Assembly: GCA_020636095.1 (NCBI GenBank) | Contig: JACJYN010000008.1 | Span: 186,001 to 250,000, forward strand | Direction: 5' to 3' | From: Lewinellaceae bacterium | Lineage (GTDB): Bacteria; Bacteroidota; Bacteroidia; Chitinophagales; Saprospiraceae | Length of the DNA: 64,000 nucleotides | Shown: piece after piece, positions 8,501-16,595 of the stretch | Numbering within the stretch: position 1 is the stretch's first letter | Layout: each line of letters starts with the position of its first letter | The notes under the pieces: model-generated | What the model was told of the DNA's origin: nothing | The model's database searches: none | The model's input: only the letters and a program-made list of their open reading frames with translations | Translations under genes and position numbers: made by a program

Positions 8501-9327
8501 AGGAGGAGATAATCCGCTCGTTCTGCACCGGCCTTTTTGATGGCCGAATACGGCCTGCCGCTTACATTACTATATTGTTCCATCACCTGCTGAATGATAG
8601 CCGGCAGGTGATGGTAGAAGTAGCGTTCGCGCGCCGCCCCTTCCAGGTTAAGCCCCGTTTGCCCTTTGCGGGCGTCGTTCATAGCAGGAGTATCCAAACT
8701 ATACCACTGCGGGATCCGGCGGCGGCTTTTGCCGAAAATCAGGCGCTGAGCCGGCGTCGGGCAGGTGATCTGCTCATCGGGCTCACCCAGGAAATGCCGC
8801 AGCGTGGTTGCTTCCGGCACACTGGCTTCTTGTAGCGAATAGGCATCGTCCATTCCACAAATACCCGGAAGCAATGCCAGTTCCGCAATCTTATGGCCCA
8901 TGATCGTCATATCAACCAGTTCCTGGAGGTTGGCCGCCAGCAACTGAAAACATCCGGTATGTCCGATATCGAAAAGGTTGCCGTAGCCCGAAGCGCGCCC
9001 TTTCCCATCTTTCGGATACGGTGCATGGTGAACCAATACCGCCAGGTTTTGCCGGGCCAGCGCTGCCAGTTGGTTGTAATTGGCCCCGAGTTGGCTGCCA
9101 GACAGGAAAGCGGCGGTGCGCAGGCCCCCGCTGGCCATTCCAGCCAGAAAAGACAGGTCGGTACCGTTGCGGGAACAGGGCTTCCGGCCGAAAATGTTGC
9201 GGATGTTCGGCGCCCCCTCTGCCTCTGCTGAAAGAAAGCCTTCGCTCAGGCCCGCTTCCAGTTGTTGTAGCAGTGCGGCTGTGGTGCGCTCTACCTTCTT
9301 TCCAAAAATATTATTCGGGTCACTCAT
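5506..9327 (-). CDS. Large PFOR-like iron-sulfur protein with degenerate TPP domain
   Basis: 1273 residues, about the size of a full PFOR, but not a normal one. Residues about 60-200 resemble PFOR domain I; about 265-350 (ADYLLLVQGADFETAV..., VGVLSLSQLRPF) resemble domain II. Two ferredoxin motifs follow: Cys511/514/517/521 and Cys650/653/656/660, as in PFOR domain V but with some 130 residues between them, far more than usual. Residues about 914-1195 occupy the place of the TPP domain but lack the GDG...N cofactor motif and align with the 870-residue protein encoded upstream. A coiled coil (about 1205-1260) ends it. Its stop overlaps the rnfC start. I infer an electron-wiring or scaffold role between KorAB and Rnf rather than catalysis. 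Confidence 0.8.
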   Translation of the reverse strand: MSDPNNIFGKKVERTTAALLQQLEAGLSEGFLSAEAEGAPNIRNIFGRKPCSRNGTDLSFLAGMASGGLRTAAFLSGSQLGANYNQLAALARQNLAVLVHHAPYPKDGKGRASGYGNLFDIGHTGCFQLLAANLQELVDMTIMGHKIAELALLPGICGMDDAYSLQEASVPEATTLRHFLGEPDEQITCPTPAQRLIFGKSRRRIPQWYSLDTPAMNDARKGQTGLNLEGAARERYFYHHLPAIIQQVMEQYSNVSGRPYSAIKKAGAERADYLLLVQGADFETAVAAALQAKAKVGVLSLSQLRPFPQEELAKWMASKKGISVLEEADSPNMGDSAVFKEVKAAARGLGKKAPALYSGSYAGPLSPSAASAAIDNMQRGGAQRERFWAGFDFTRSATGFPQHEVMLQSISREYPDIEKETLGIHSGETKEQGAKLHSLPFAIRRYQDQGPPYSRLSRFYHNTACFYQQGIKAELVADPFQALSLVPAATANFASPAEGAAQLPVFTPQNCTGCGACIAYCPHSALPGVAISVQSLIRAGMKIATGQGTPIPQLMGIERKLVKVAEDLIRKSDRDIKRVEDFLPEAFQLMAAQSQMEGEKLERAQEGLAILSTIIGRFPIAVTEPFFHQKQRQEKGVAQLFSITIDPNACTGCGLCTSVCQDGALLMAEPDPGLFQQMENNMNLWEQLPDTPSETINQLIREPGYDSFAATLLSRHFYLSLSGGATSEAGAPAKALVHWLTALLESVMQPKVEKQAKELEQQIEELAKNIHQHLSNALPKRDFQFSDTDSVSFGQDKLPLEEVIRQLDAEPQSQIVDAAALRRKANLLNDLKALLWAVREGPAGGGRARYGLLLAENEAMPWADDYPFNAFTSPVVWHWDGSAPERLLGLLNGQARHVLDAVRLLRRSTLEAKNKYRPELHDQEVGTLDWADLTEAEKELLPPALLLGDARLFSGQSHRVLAELLASGLPVKAIILDDAAVPAGGSAVACLAAAQTAWASAVTLQHTFLLKGNLAENPAGFEPLRDGLNRLEPALFHLLAPRPGQHTDEKAFWPKLSRLALQTRAFPSLYFDPDGQADYLASAINMEENPEPEADWVSTVLSYQEGETKKEQPYVLTYADWLFSLKAWQAYFQPFEPESGSPLSVAGYLSLDEKGQKGKVPTLFAVNEQGILEQYAVSPEVISATRQALRQWSSLRELAGLRSPFPQRAREELEKELTQKYEKEMAELKASYEAKFQEQEKVLMEEVRIKLRDKLLALSRKGQLLSSLKEEME

Positions 9328-9387
9328 TATTTATTTGATTCAGCTCAACCTCCAATGGGAAATTGGAACTTGAGGTAAGGCGTTGCC

Positions 9388-10263
9388 TCATGTTTCTTCT
9401 GTATACTTCTCCACGCGTCCCAGCGGCAGCCAGACGGCGGGGCGTTTTTCAAATTGTTCATCTTCCACCCAGACGATAGCGTTGGTGGGGCAGCGGAGAG
9501 TGGCTTCGGGGCTGGCCAGATGGTTGAGTTCGTAGTTGACCACCGCCAGGTTGCTTCGTATCTCGATGAGCCCCGGCGCTGCATCGGCAACACAACGCCC
9601 GCAAGCCGTACAAGCCACCGAACATTTGGATTCCGCCAGGCTGCCTTCGAGCAGTGATTTACACTGTACGATCAGCTTCCGGCTTTCCGGCATCAGTTCG
9701 AAAAGGTTTTTTGGGCAGATTTCCACACAGTCGCCACAAGCGGTGCATTTATCGGTGATGACCGTCGGCAGGCCGTCTTCGTTCATGTACAAAGCGTCAA
9801 AATCGCAAACGCTGACGCAGTCGCCCAGCCCCAGACAGCCCCAGGCACAGGCTTTGGGGCCGCCTGTCACAACAGCCTCGCCCCTACAGGTGCGCAGGGT
9901 GCCTGCGTACTCCGCCAGGCTGTGGGCTTCCCTTTTGCCGCCGGCGCACAACAACCGGGCTACCCGCTTCTCTTCAGCGCCGGCCTCCACCCCCAGGTAT
10001 TCCGCAATGCGCTCAATCGCCGCCGAAGAACTGACCGTACACTTGGATATTTTAACCTCATTGGCCACTACTTTTTCGGCAAATACACGGCAGCCCGCCT
10101 CGCCGCAGGCGCCGCAGTTGGCGTGCGGAAGCATCTCCTCCACCTGGTCGATGCGGGGATCTTCCTCCACGCGCAGCTTCTTGTCGGCCACCGCCAGAAT
10201 GATGGCAAACAGCAAGCCTAATCCCGCTAAAATTCCTACTGCTATAAGGATTTCGTTGATCAT
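9388..10263 (-). CDS. rnfB: Rnf complex ferredoxin-side subunit RnfB
   Basis: 291 residues. One N-terminal membrane helix (residues about 5-27) is followed by the RnfB-type cluster domain NCGACGEAGC (Cys50, 53, 58 with Cys75). Ferredoxin motifs follow: Cys139/143/149/153, Cys173/176/179/183, and a set beginning at Cys214/218/221/224 that probably ends at the Cys of LRCPTN. RnfB is the entry point for electrons from reduced ferredoxin. The C-terminus carries about 30 extra residues (VWVEDEQFEKRPAVWLPLGR) after the last cluster. It is placed away from rnfC-A, between the two large PFOR-like genes, which suggests that these proteins dock on it. Confidence 0.92.
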   Translation of the reverse strand: MINEILIAVGILAGLGLLFAIILAVADKKLRVEEDPRIDQVEEMLPHANCGACGEAGCRVFAEKVVANEVKISKCTVSSSAAIERIAEYLGVEAGAEEKRVARLLCAGGKREAHSLAEYAGTLRTCRGEAVVTGGPKACAWGCLGLGDCVSVCDFDALYMNEDGLPTVITDKCTACGDCVEICPKNLFELMPESRKLIVQCKSLLEGSLAESKCSVACTACGRCVADAAPGLIEIRSNLAVVNYELNHLASPEATLRCPTNAIVWVEDEQFEKRPAVWLPLGRVEKYTEET

Positions 10264-10444
10264 TGTTTGGTGGCTGTATTGCCTGATTGTTGTATGTTTA
10301 GATTACTGGCCTACCTCAGATTTTACTTTTAAGCATATGGAATGAATGATTGATTGAATAAATGAAAGTTGTTATGCATTTAATTATGACATTCAACTAC
10401 AAATACATGTTATTTTACATCCATTCCCTCATTCCCTCATTCCC

Positions 10445-13057
10445 CTACCCCTGCAACGGCGCCGCCCGTTTCACCCATTCCTCCAGCCCCTCTTCCTTTG
10501 GGTTCTGCGGAGCGCCGGGGTGGATGATCTTCACCGGGCACTTTTCCGCTGCCCGGACGATATCGGCGAAGGGGCCCCCTTTGGGATCAGCGACAAACGC
10601 CTGCTTATCGGCGTTGTATTGAAATATCTTTTTATTGGCGTCAATGCACTCATTACAGGAAGTACAGAGGGGCGTTTCGATCCAGGCTTCGCCCAGGCCC
10701 TCTTCTTCTGGTTCTTCTTTGGGCAACTTTTTAGGCGGCGGCGTTTCTTCAGCCACCTGGCGGGTTGGTTCCAGGGCCGGTTTCGGTTGGAGTTTAGGCG
10801 CTACAACCGGAGAGGTTACTCCCGGTGCGACGGCATCAACATCCAAATCGAGCAGAATCGAAGCCAGCCGTTCCATGGCCAAACGGGCCGATTCCTCTTT
10901 AGCTTTTTCCACCTCCGCCTGATGGCCGGCCTGTAGCTTTGCGATCTCCATTTCAGCCGCTTGCTGGAGTTCCCGGCTTAAAGTTTCAGTGGCCAGTTCC
11001 ACATGGTAGCTGTGGATGCCGGCATTTTCCTGCAGGTAATGCCAGAAATCGAGGCGCTCCTGGCATGCCAGCACCAGGGGCCAGGCAACCGCTGCCCGTT
11101 GGAGTTGTTCCTGCCCATCCACCAGCCAGATGAAAGGGACTTTGGTATATCCTTCTTCATCGGACAACGCTATGTATTCCGCTAGCGGGATCAGATCATC
11201 CGCCCAGTATTCGGGCGGAACGATGTGGAAGTTGCTGTTGAATTGTTCGTCCAGGACGGCAAAGTCAACGAAGGTGAAGCATAATTCCAGCGCTTGCTCC
11301 TCCCCTATTTCATTGTGGATGGCCAGCTTGTGAGCCGGCCAGTCCACTTCCGGCTGCGGATTTTCGTGGATATCAAAACGGCTCCCCCATTTCGGCCCTT
11401 TCTGGCTATCGAAGGTAAAGGCGGGAAACTCCCGGCCCTCTACCGCCGCACTCTCCCACAGGCTGGGTTCCACGGCTGCCTCTATTCCAGGCTGAGCCGA
11501 TGGCAGATAGAAAAGTGCCGGTGCGAAAATGCTGATTCCTCTTATGAATCCTTCACTGAGATACTCCGGCCGGATGGCAGAAGACTGTAGGACGAAGGCA
11601 TTGCGGTGGGCGATCGCCAGAGCGCCCAGTTCCCGGCGGAACGCCAGGTTAACCGATGGCTGCCCATCTTCAACGGCAACAGGCCGCTGCCTGCCCTGAA
11701 TAGCCAGGTATTTGACGGGGCGCCCCAAAGCCAGCTGCCGGGAAAAAGCATTGAGCTCCTGCTCCAGCAAGGCTTCCGCGTCAGCCAGTAGCAGCACCGG
11801 GGCACAGGCAGCCAGTTCTTGTTCGTTGAAACTGCGCCAATCGAAGTGAGTGAAAAAGTCGCTGTGCATCTCCGGCACATATTGGTTATTCACTTCCAGT
11901 TGGCCGATGCGCACTGCAGCAAACACCTGGGCCGCCTTGTTATATTGCTCGTCAAATACCTGGGAAGCAGTGACGGAAAGCTTACCGGAGGCGGCCGGGC
12001 GGACTTCGAACCCTGGAAAGCCATGCTTCCAGTCTATGTCACCCAAGCCCGGCTGTTCCTGGTTAAGCACGACAAAAGCGTCATGCTGTAGCAGCCATTC
12101 ATCCGCCTTATTGAGGTTATCCAGCACCTTCTCAATGCGGTGGAGCCTCTCTTCCGGCATGACTTCCGACCCGCTGGAAGGCAGGACAGAGGACAGTTCT
12201 TCGAAATTGAGAAAAGTATCGGCAAAATCCAGCGCCGAATGAAGCTTTTCAGCCGAGCGAGCCCCGGGATTCTTCTCCCTTTCCACCGCCAGGATATCGT
12301 TCAGTTGGTTAATCAGGTGGGTTATTTCCGCCCGGACAGCCTGCCGTTTAATCAACAGTTGCCGCTGGATCACGGTGGCCAAAAGGTGCAGGGGCGCATG
12401 AGCAGAAAAGGGAATCAAAACGCCGGATTGAGGAAGCATCTTTTTCAGGCGAAGCAAATCTTCCGCAAAAGCTTTCCCCTCCTCTCCTTTAACCGACAAT
12501 TGGGCATCCAACTCGTTCAGGGCTTCCTCAAACACAGGAGCCGCTTTAAAGGCGGCATCGGCAAAACGGACTTTCGCGCGAATGGCACCCTCCAGGCGAA
12601 GGAGGTTGTCTTTTAGTATTTTCGCCTGCCCTTCCTGCGGAGCTATTTTTTCGACGGCCCATTGTAACAAACCCTGGACCGTAAAAAATGAAGCTTCGGC
12701 GCCTACTCCTTTAGCCACTGATTCAGCATCCGCTACCCAACAGGGATAATTGTATTGCACATATTCCTTACTCCGAAAGGGCGACAGCAGGGCCGGAAAG
12801 CACTGCAATTGTCCATCGACAAAGGGCAGCCCTCCCCCTACTCCAGTTCGAAAAAATGCCCGGAGCGTGCGCCAGTAGGCCCTTTGTTCCGCTTCCGGAG
12901 CGGGTGAGGCCTTCGGCAAACTGGGTAAAGTTGCAGTATCCTTAAAGGATAATACTGCGCCTGATGTTTCTTTACCTCCCAGAAAACCAGGAATGCCCAA
13001 TGCCTCCTCCCGGAAAAAACCGGTAATCGTCTCTCTGTCGGAATCCTTGTTGTTCAT
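10445..13057 (-). CDS. PFOR-related protein with C-terminal [4Fe-4S] ferredoxin
   Basis: 870 residues, not a known family by name. The N-terminal 380 residues are unrecognised, with helical stretches at about 140-290. Residues about 391-672 align with residues 914-1195 of the 1273-residue protein; for example NQYVPEMHSD...FDW matches NKYRPELHDQ...LDW, and HENPQPEVDW matches EENPEPEADW. This region resembles a PFOR TPP domain without the GDG motif. A coiled coil (about 690-735) and a Pro/Glu linker (about 745-790) lead to a single-cluster ferredoxin with Cys798, 801, 804 and 840. It lies between korB and rnfB. The tethered ferredoxin suggests electron carriage between KorAB and RnfB; that is inference. 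Confidence 0.75.
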   Translation of the reverse strand: MNNKDSDRETITGFFREEALGIPGFLGGKETSGAVLSFKDTATLPSLPKASPAPEAEQRAYWRTLRAFFRTGVGGGLPFVDGQLQCFPALLSPFRSKEYVQYNYPCWVADAESVAKGVGAEASFFTVQGLLQWAVEKIAPQEGQAKILKDNLLRLEGAIRAKVRFADAAFKAAPVFEEALNELDAQLSVKGEEGKAFAEDLLRLKKMLPQSGVLIPFSAHAPLHLLATVIQRQLLIKRQAVRAEITHLINQLNDILAVEREKNPGARSAEKLHSALDFADTFLNFEELSSVLPSSGSEVMPEERLHRIEKVLDNLNKADEWLLQHDAFVVLNQEQPGLGDIDWKHGFPGFEVRPAASGKLSVTASQVFDEQYNKAAQVFAAVRIGQLEVNNQYVPEMHSDFFTHFDWRSFNEQELAACAPVLLLADAEALLEQELNAFSRQLALGRPVKYLAIQGRQRPVAVEDGQPSVNLAFRRELGALAIAHRNAFVLQSSAIRPEYLSEGFIRGISIFAPALFYLPSAQPGIEAAVEPSLWESAAVEGREFPAFTFDSQKGPKWGSRFDIHENPQPEVDWPAHKLAIHNEIGEEQALELCFTFVDFAVLDEQFNSNFHIVPPEYWADDLIPLAEYIALSDEEGYTKVPFIWLVDGQEQLQRAAVAWPLVLACQERLDFWHYLQENAGIHSYHVELATETLSRELQQAAEMEIAKLQAGHQAEVEKAKEESARLAMERLASILLDLDVDAVAPGVTSPVVAPKLQPKPALEPTRQVAEETPPPKKLPKEEPEEEGLGEAWIETPLCTSCNECIDANKKIFQYNADKQAFVADPKGGPFADIVRAAEKCPVKIIHPGAPQNPKEEGLEEWVKRAAPLQG

Positions 13058-13107
13058 TAATAATGAAAATGAATGAATGATCGAATTTTACCCGCCCAAT
13101 GCTTTTT

Positions 13108-14061
13108 CTAAACCGCAAACTTATCCAGCTGCGCATTGACGGCGGTAATTTTCTCCTCCGGCGTAAAACCCAGGTTGTGCGCCCCGTACTGGTCATAGCG
13201 TATAGCATCCTTGTTTTGGTAGAACAAACCTAAATAAGAGGTTGCCTGATCTTCAGCCAGTTCGCGGGCGGCATTGATATCAGTGGGGTCGTGAATCTGG
13301 TGGTTTTTATAGGCGTGGAGGGTTCCGTCATCCGGTTGAATACCCTTCTCGTGAGTAAGTATAGAGACGGCGTCCCGGTTGGTAGTCATTTCCTCGACCA
13401 GCGGGCCCATGAACTTAGAGCACCGCATGATCACCTTAATGAAAGCAAAGCCGGGATGTTCATACCCAGCCTTAATGGTGGCGAAGAGGTGCCCCGGCAC
13501 CCAGTCCGCCGTCTGAGCTACAAAGGATACGTTCGACATACCGAGTGATGTTTGCAACGGGTTAACCGGCGGCAGGACCGACCCAGTGGGGTGGGTATTG
13601 GAAATAGTGCCCAGGCGAGAGGTGGGGGAAGTCTGCTTTTTGGTCATCCCGTAGATCTGGTTATCGAACATAATGGTGGTAATATTCATATTGTACCGGA
13701 TGGCGTGTATCCAGGCGCCTGCGCCAATAGAGCAGCAGTCCCCATCGCCGGTAATGACAAAGACATTCAGGTCGGGGCGGCGAAACTTCACACCACAGGC
13801 AACCGGAAAGGCGCGGCCGTGCAGGCCGTGAAAGCCGTAGGTATTCATATAGTGAGGAAAGCGGCTGGAACAACCGATGCCTGATACAAACACTGTTTTT
13901 TCCGGTGGCAGCTGTTTTTCCCGGCAGAGCCGTTGCACAGAGGAAAGTACTGCATGGTCGCCACATCCCGGGCACCAGCGGGCTACCCCCTTTTCATAAT
14001 TGCTGAGGGTGTAATATTTCTTGGGCAGTTCGCAAATGAAATCTTTCTTAATTCCAAACAT
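13108..14061 (-). CDS. korB: 2-oxoacid:ferredoxin oxidoreductase, beta (TPP) subunit
   Basis: 317 residues. WCPGCGDH (Cys30, Cys33) and the thiamine-diphosphate motif GDGD at 105-108 followed by MFDNQIYGMT (Asn134) are intact, with GIGCSSRFPHYMNTYGFHGLHGR between them. This is the catalytic subunit that binds TPP and oxidatively decarboxylates a 2-oxoacid with CoA. The sequence is of the 2-oxoglutarate ferredoxin oxidoreductase (KorB) type, though pyruvate or branched-chain 2-oxoacids cannot be excluded from sequence alone. It follows korA by 19 bases, and the ferredoxin-tailed 870-residue gene follows it by 50 bases. Confidence 0.92.
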   Translation of the reverse strand: MFGIKKDFICELPKKYYTLSNYEKGVARWCPGCGDHAVLSSVQRLCREKQLPPEKTVFVSGIGCSSRFPHYMNTYGFHGLHGRAFPVACGVKFRRPDLNVFVITGDGDCCSIGAGAWIHAIRYNMNITTIMFDNQIYGMTKKQTSPTSRLGTISNTHPTGSVLPPVNPLQTSLGMSNVSFVAQTADWVPGHLFATIKAGYEHPGFAFIKVIMRCSKFMGPLVEEMTTNRDAVSILTHEKGIQPDDGTLHAYKNHQIHDPTDINAARELAEDQATSYLGLFYQNKDAIRYDQYGAHNLGFTPEEKITAVNAQLDKFAV

Positions 14062-14080
14062 GGCTTCTGCGTTTTATGCT

Positions 14081-15979
14081 TTAGTGCTGATTGAGTTTAC
14101 TTAATTCTTTATTTATCCTGGCCAGAATTTTCCCGGGGCCCAGCGGTTGTCCGTACACATTGGAGAAGCAATCCACATCCACCAGGGTTTGCGCCCGCAG
14201 TATCCAGGCCAGTTGAGCATAACGGCGGTTCTCCGGGGTAATCATCGGATCATCCAGGGAATCGCTATAGTTGATCTCAACGGTCATCACTTTTTTGAAG
14301 CGCTTGAAAATATCCAGCAAGCCGGGTTCCAGCGGGCTGAGGAAGCGCAGATGTAAGGAAGATACGCTGCCCCCCTGTTCGCGGGCGATGTTCACCGCCT
14401 CCTCGATAGCGCCGAGGGTGGAGCCCCAGCCGACGACCAGTAGTTCCCCCTCTTCATCACCGTTGATCCTGGGCGGTTTCAACGTACGGCCGAAGGTGGC
14501 CAGCTTAAGGCTGCGCAGCGCAGAGGTCTTCTGGTTGACCTCCGGCAGGTAGGTCACTTTACCCTGAGCGCTATGCGCCAGGCCGGTAAGGGTATATTCG
14601 CCGCCCGCCTGCCCGGGTACCGGGCGCTGGCTAAGGCCTGTTTTTTCATCCCAGCCATAAGGCATGGCGCCCTCTGCTCTGGGGCTTTGGTCGACCGGAG
14701 GCGAGAGCCATTCTTCCCGAAGCTGAGGCCGGGGGAAAGGTTGTACGCCGGTGGCGAGGTTGGCGTCGGAAAGCAGAATAACCGGCATGCGGAAGGATTC
14801 CGCAATCCGGCGCGCCAGAACAACAAAGTGGAAGCACTCTTCGATCGTGGAAGGCGCCAGCACAACCTTAGGCGCATCACCCGGTTGGCCGTACAACACC
14901 GCCAGCAAATCACTTTGCTCCACTTTGGTAGGCAACCCGGTGGAAGGCCCTCCCCGCTGCACGTCGATGACCACCAAAGGCACTTCCGCCATGACCGCCA
15001 GCCCCAGAAATTCCGTTTTCAAAGCTAGTCCGGGCCCGGAGGTAATCGTTACAGATGTTTTTCCCGCATAGGATGCGCCGATGGCGAAACCCACCGCCGC
15101 AATCTCATCTTCGGCCTGGTGGATGATGCCGCCGGAGGATTGTATGCATTCCGCAAGATGGTGAGAGGTAGAGGTAGCCGGTGTGATGGGGTACATCGAG
15201 CACAGCTCGATACCAGCGGCCTGAATGCCAAAACTGAGCGCCTCATTGCCGTTCATGACCACCAGTTCTTCTTCCGACTCAACGGAAGGAAGCCGGTAGC
15301 ATAAATCCAGGTGGTCACTGGCCCAGTCATATCCGGCTTGCAGCAACTGTAGGTTGGAATCGACCACCGCTTTGGATTTCGACCGAAAGATGTACCCGAC
15401 CTGAGCCGCCGCCTTTTCCATATCCCGGTCATACATATGACACAGCATGCCCAACACCCACATGTTCTTTCCCTTTTTGGGGTTGGGGGTCAGTTTGAGG
15501 CATTCTTCTTCCATGGGAATCTCGTGAACGACAAATTTCCGGTCCTTGAAATCCTGAATGGCCGTTGCGTAGCTCTTCCGGATTTCATCCGACTCGTCCG
15601 TTGCCCATTTGTTCTCTATGAGTACGATGGTCCCTTCCCGATAGACGTTCTGCTCGATCCTGTTATAAGGAACGATCTCGTTGAAGGCAACCAGGACGTC
15701 CGCCTCATCACCGGCGTTGGTGATCTTTCCGGAACCAAACCGGATGCGGATGCCGGAGGCGCTTTCCTTCGTCCGTGGTGGCGGTTGGATATCGGCGGGG
15801 ATGATCTCTACGGTCCAGACTCCATTGCCCATTTTGGCGGAAACTGCCCCGAAGCTCTGCCCTGCCTTTTGGGCCCCTTCTCCGGAATCGCTGACGATCT
15901 CTAATATATGCTCCTTAATTACCCGCCGGTTGGATGTTTTCGGACTAGGAGAAGCCAGGCTTCCATTTCCATCTTTCAT
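14081..15979 (-). CDS. korA: 2-oxoacid:ferredoxin oxidoreductase, fused gamma-alpha subunit
   Basis: 632 residues. The N-terminal part (about 20-205) is the gamma domain that binds CoA in this family (GEGAQKAGQSFG..., DVLVAFNEIVPYNRIEQNVYREGTIVLIENK). The rest is the alpha domain with the diagnostic YPITPATS at 263-270, QAEDEIAAVGFAIGASYAG, and TSGPGLALKTEFLGLAVMAEVPLVVIDVQRGGPSTGLPTK. A gamma-alpha fusion paired with a separate beta is the usual KorAB form. As the most upstream gene of the block it should lie nearest the operon promoter, but I could not identify a convincing promoter in the 220 bases upstream. Confidence 0.93.
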   Translation of the reverse strand: MKDGNGSLASPSPKTSNRRVIKEHILEIVSDSGEGAQKAGQSFGAVSAKMGNGVWTVEIIPADIQPPPRTKESASGIRIRFGSGKITNAGDEADVLVAFNEIVPYNRIEQNVYREGTIVLIENKWATDESDEIRKSYATAIQDFKDRKFVVHEIPMEEECLKLTPNPKKGKNMWVLGMLCHMYDRDMEKAAAQVGYIFRSKSKAVVDSNLQLLQAGYDWASDHLDLCYRLPSVESEEELVVMNGNEALSFGIQAAGIELCSMYPITPATSTSHHLAECIQSSGGIIHQAEDEIAAVGFAIGASYAGKTSVTITSGPGLALKTEFLGLAVMAEVPLVVIDVQRGGPSTGLPTKVEQSDLLAVLYGQPGDAPKVVLAPSTIEECFHFVVLARRIAESFRMPVILLSDANLATGVQPFPRPQLREEWLSPPVDQSPRAEGAMPYGWDEKTGLSQRPVPGQAGGEYTLTGLAHSAQGKVTYLPEVNQKTSALRSLKLATFGRTLKPPRINGDEEGELLVVGWGSTLGAIEEAVNIAREQGGSVSSLHLRFLSPLEPGLLDIFKRFKKVMTVEINYSDSLDDPMITPENRRYAQLAWILRAQTLVDVDCFSNVYGQPLGPGKILARINKELSKLNQH

Positions 15980-16201
15980 GTTAATTGGCTTTGATCAGGT
16001 TAAAACCACCGGCAAAAACCAGGGCCGTTGATATTCAATCTTCTTTTCATTGATGCTCAATAAAAATTGACATCAAGATTGGGGTTTCAGATGGGCTCGA
16101 CAATGACAGAAGTCAGTGATAGAAGGTGAACAATCTCATAGAAGGAGCGGATAATTTTGCTTTTTAGTGGGTTACTATTTAGCATAAGGCTATGGATGCC
16201 T

Positions 16202-16289
16202 CTGGTGCGAAATTTTGTAAGCAAACCTTCCCCTTTCAAGGGGAACGAGAAGGGGTTCCGGCAAAAAAAGCCTACAAAATTTCGCGCCA
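16202..16289. repeat. 88-bp inverted repeat
   Basis: The 21-base ends match as inverted repeats with two mismatches (ends of the type TGCGAAATTTTGTA / TACAAAATTTCGCG). The interior has its own small inverted tract (CCCCTTTCAAGGGG). It lies in the 615-base non-coding stretch upstream of korA. It resembles in design, not in sequence, the inverted repeats at 32259, 40774 and 52938. Confidence 0.75.
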
Positions 16290-16416
16290 GGGGTTAAATC
16301 ACCATGATGCTGAATAGTTACTTTAGTGGAATTATTGGCTGGAGAGGGGGCGGAGTTCGGGGGTTCGGGCAGGCCTGCGGAGGCCAGAATCCGAAAGAAC
16401 ACCCTGCGAACCGCGG

Positions 16417-16551
16417 GGTTCGGTATTCGGGGGTTCGGTATTCGGAGGTTCGGTATTCGGGGGTTCGGTATTCGGAGGTTCGGTATTCGGAGGTTCGGTA
16501 TTCGGGGGTTCGGTATTCGGGGGTTCGGTATTCGGAGGTTCGGTGTTCGGT
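16417..16551. repeat. Minisatellite: nine 15-bp units
   Basis: The unit is GGTTCGGTATTCGGR; eight units are exact apart from the final purine and the ninth (16537-16551) is diverged. The 15-bp period keeps several frames open on both strands, producing artificial repetitive ORFs. It occupies the gap between the Kelch-like lipoprotein stop at 16596 and the 88-bp inverted repeat. Related GTTCGG-type text appears at 614-655 and 2166-2185. Confidence 0.9.
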
Positions 16552-16595
16552 AGGGCGATCTGCGATCTGCGAATAGCGGCCCATCCCGAATAAGG

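Noticed and set aside
8053..8835. A 260-residue plus-strand ORF opposite the PFOR-like gene
   Set aside because: It overlaps a clearly coding minus-strand frame with two iron-sulfur motifs and has no recognisable family.
5506..9327. A functional single-chain pyruvate:ferredoxin oxidoreductase
   Set aside because: The size fits, but the thiamine-diphosphate motif is missing, the ferredoxin domain has a large insertion, and an intact KorAB pair is encoded in the same block.
701..10263. Na+-translocating NADH:quinone reductase (Nqr) instead of Rnf
   Set aside because: RnfB and a ferredoxin-motif RnfC are encoded in the block, and no NqrA or NqrF is present.
16417..16551. CRISPR array
   Set aside because: Units are contiguous 15-mers with no spacers, and no cas genes are present in the window.
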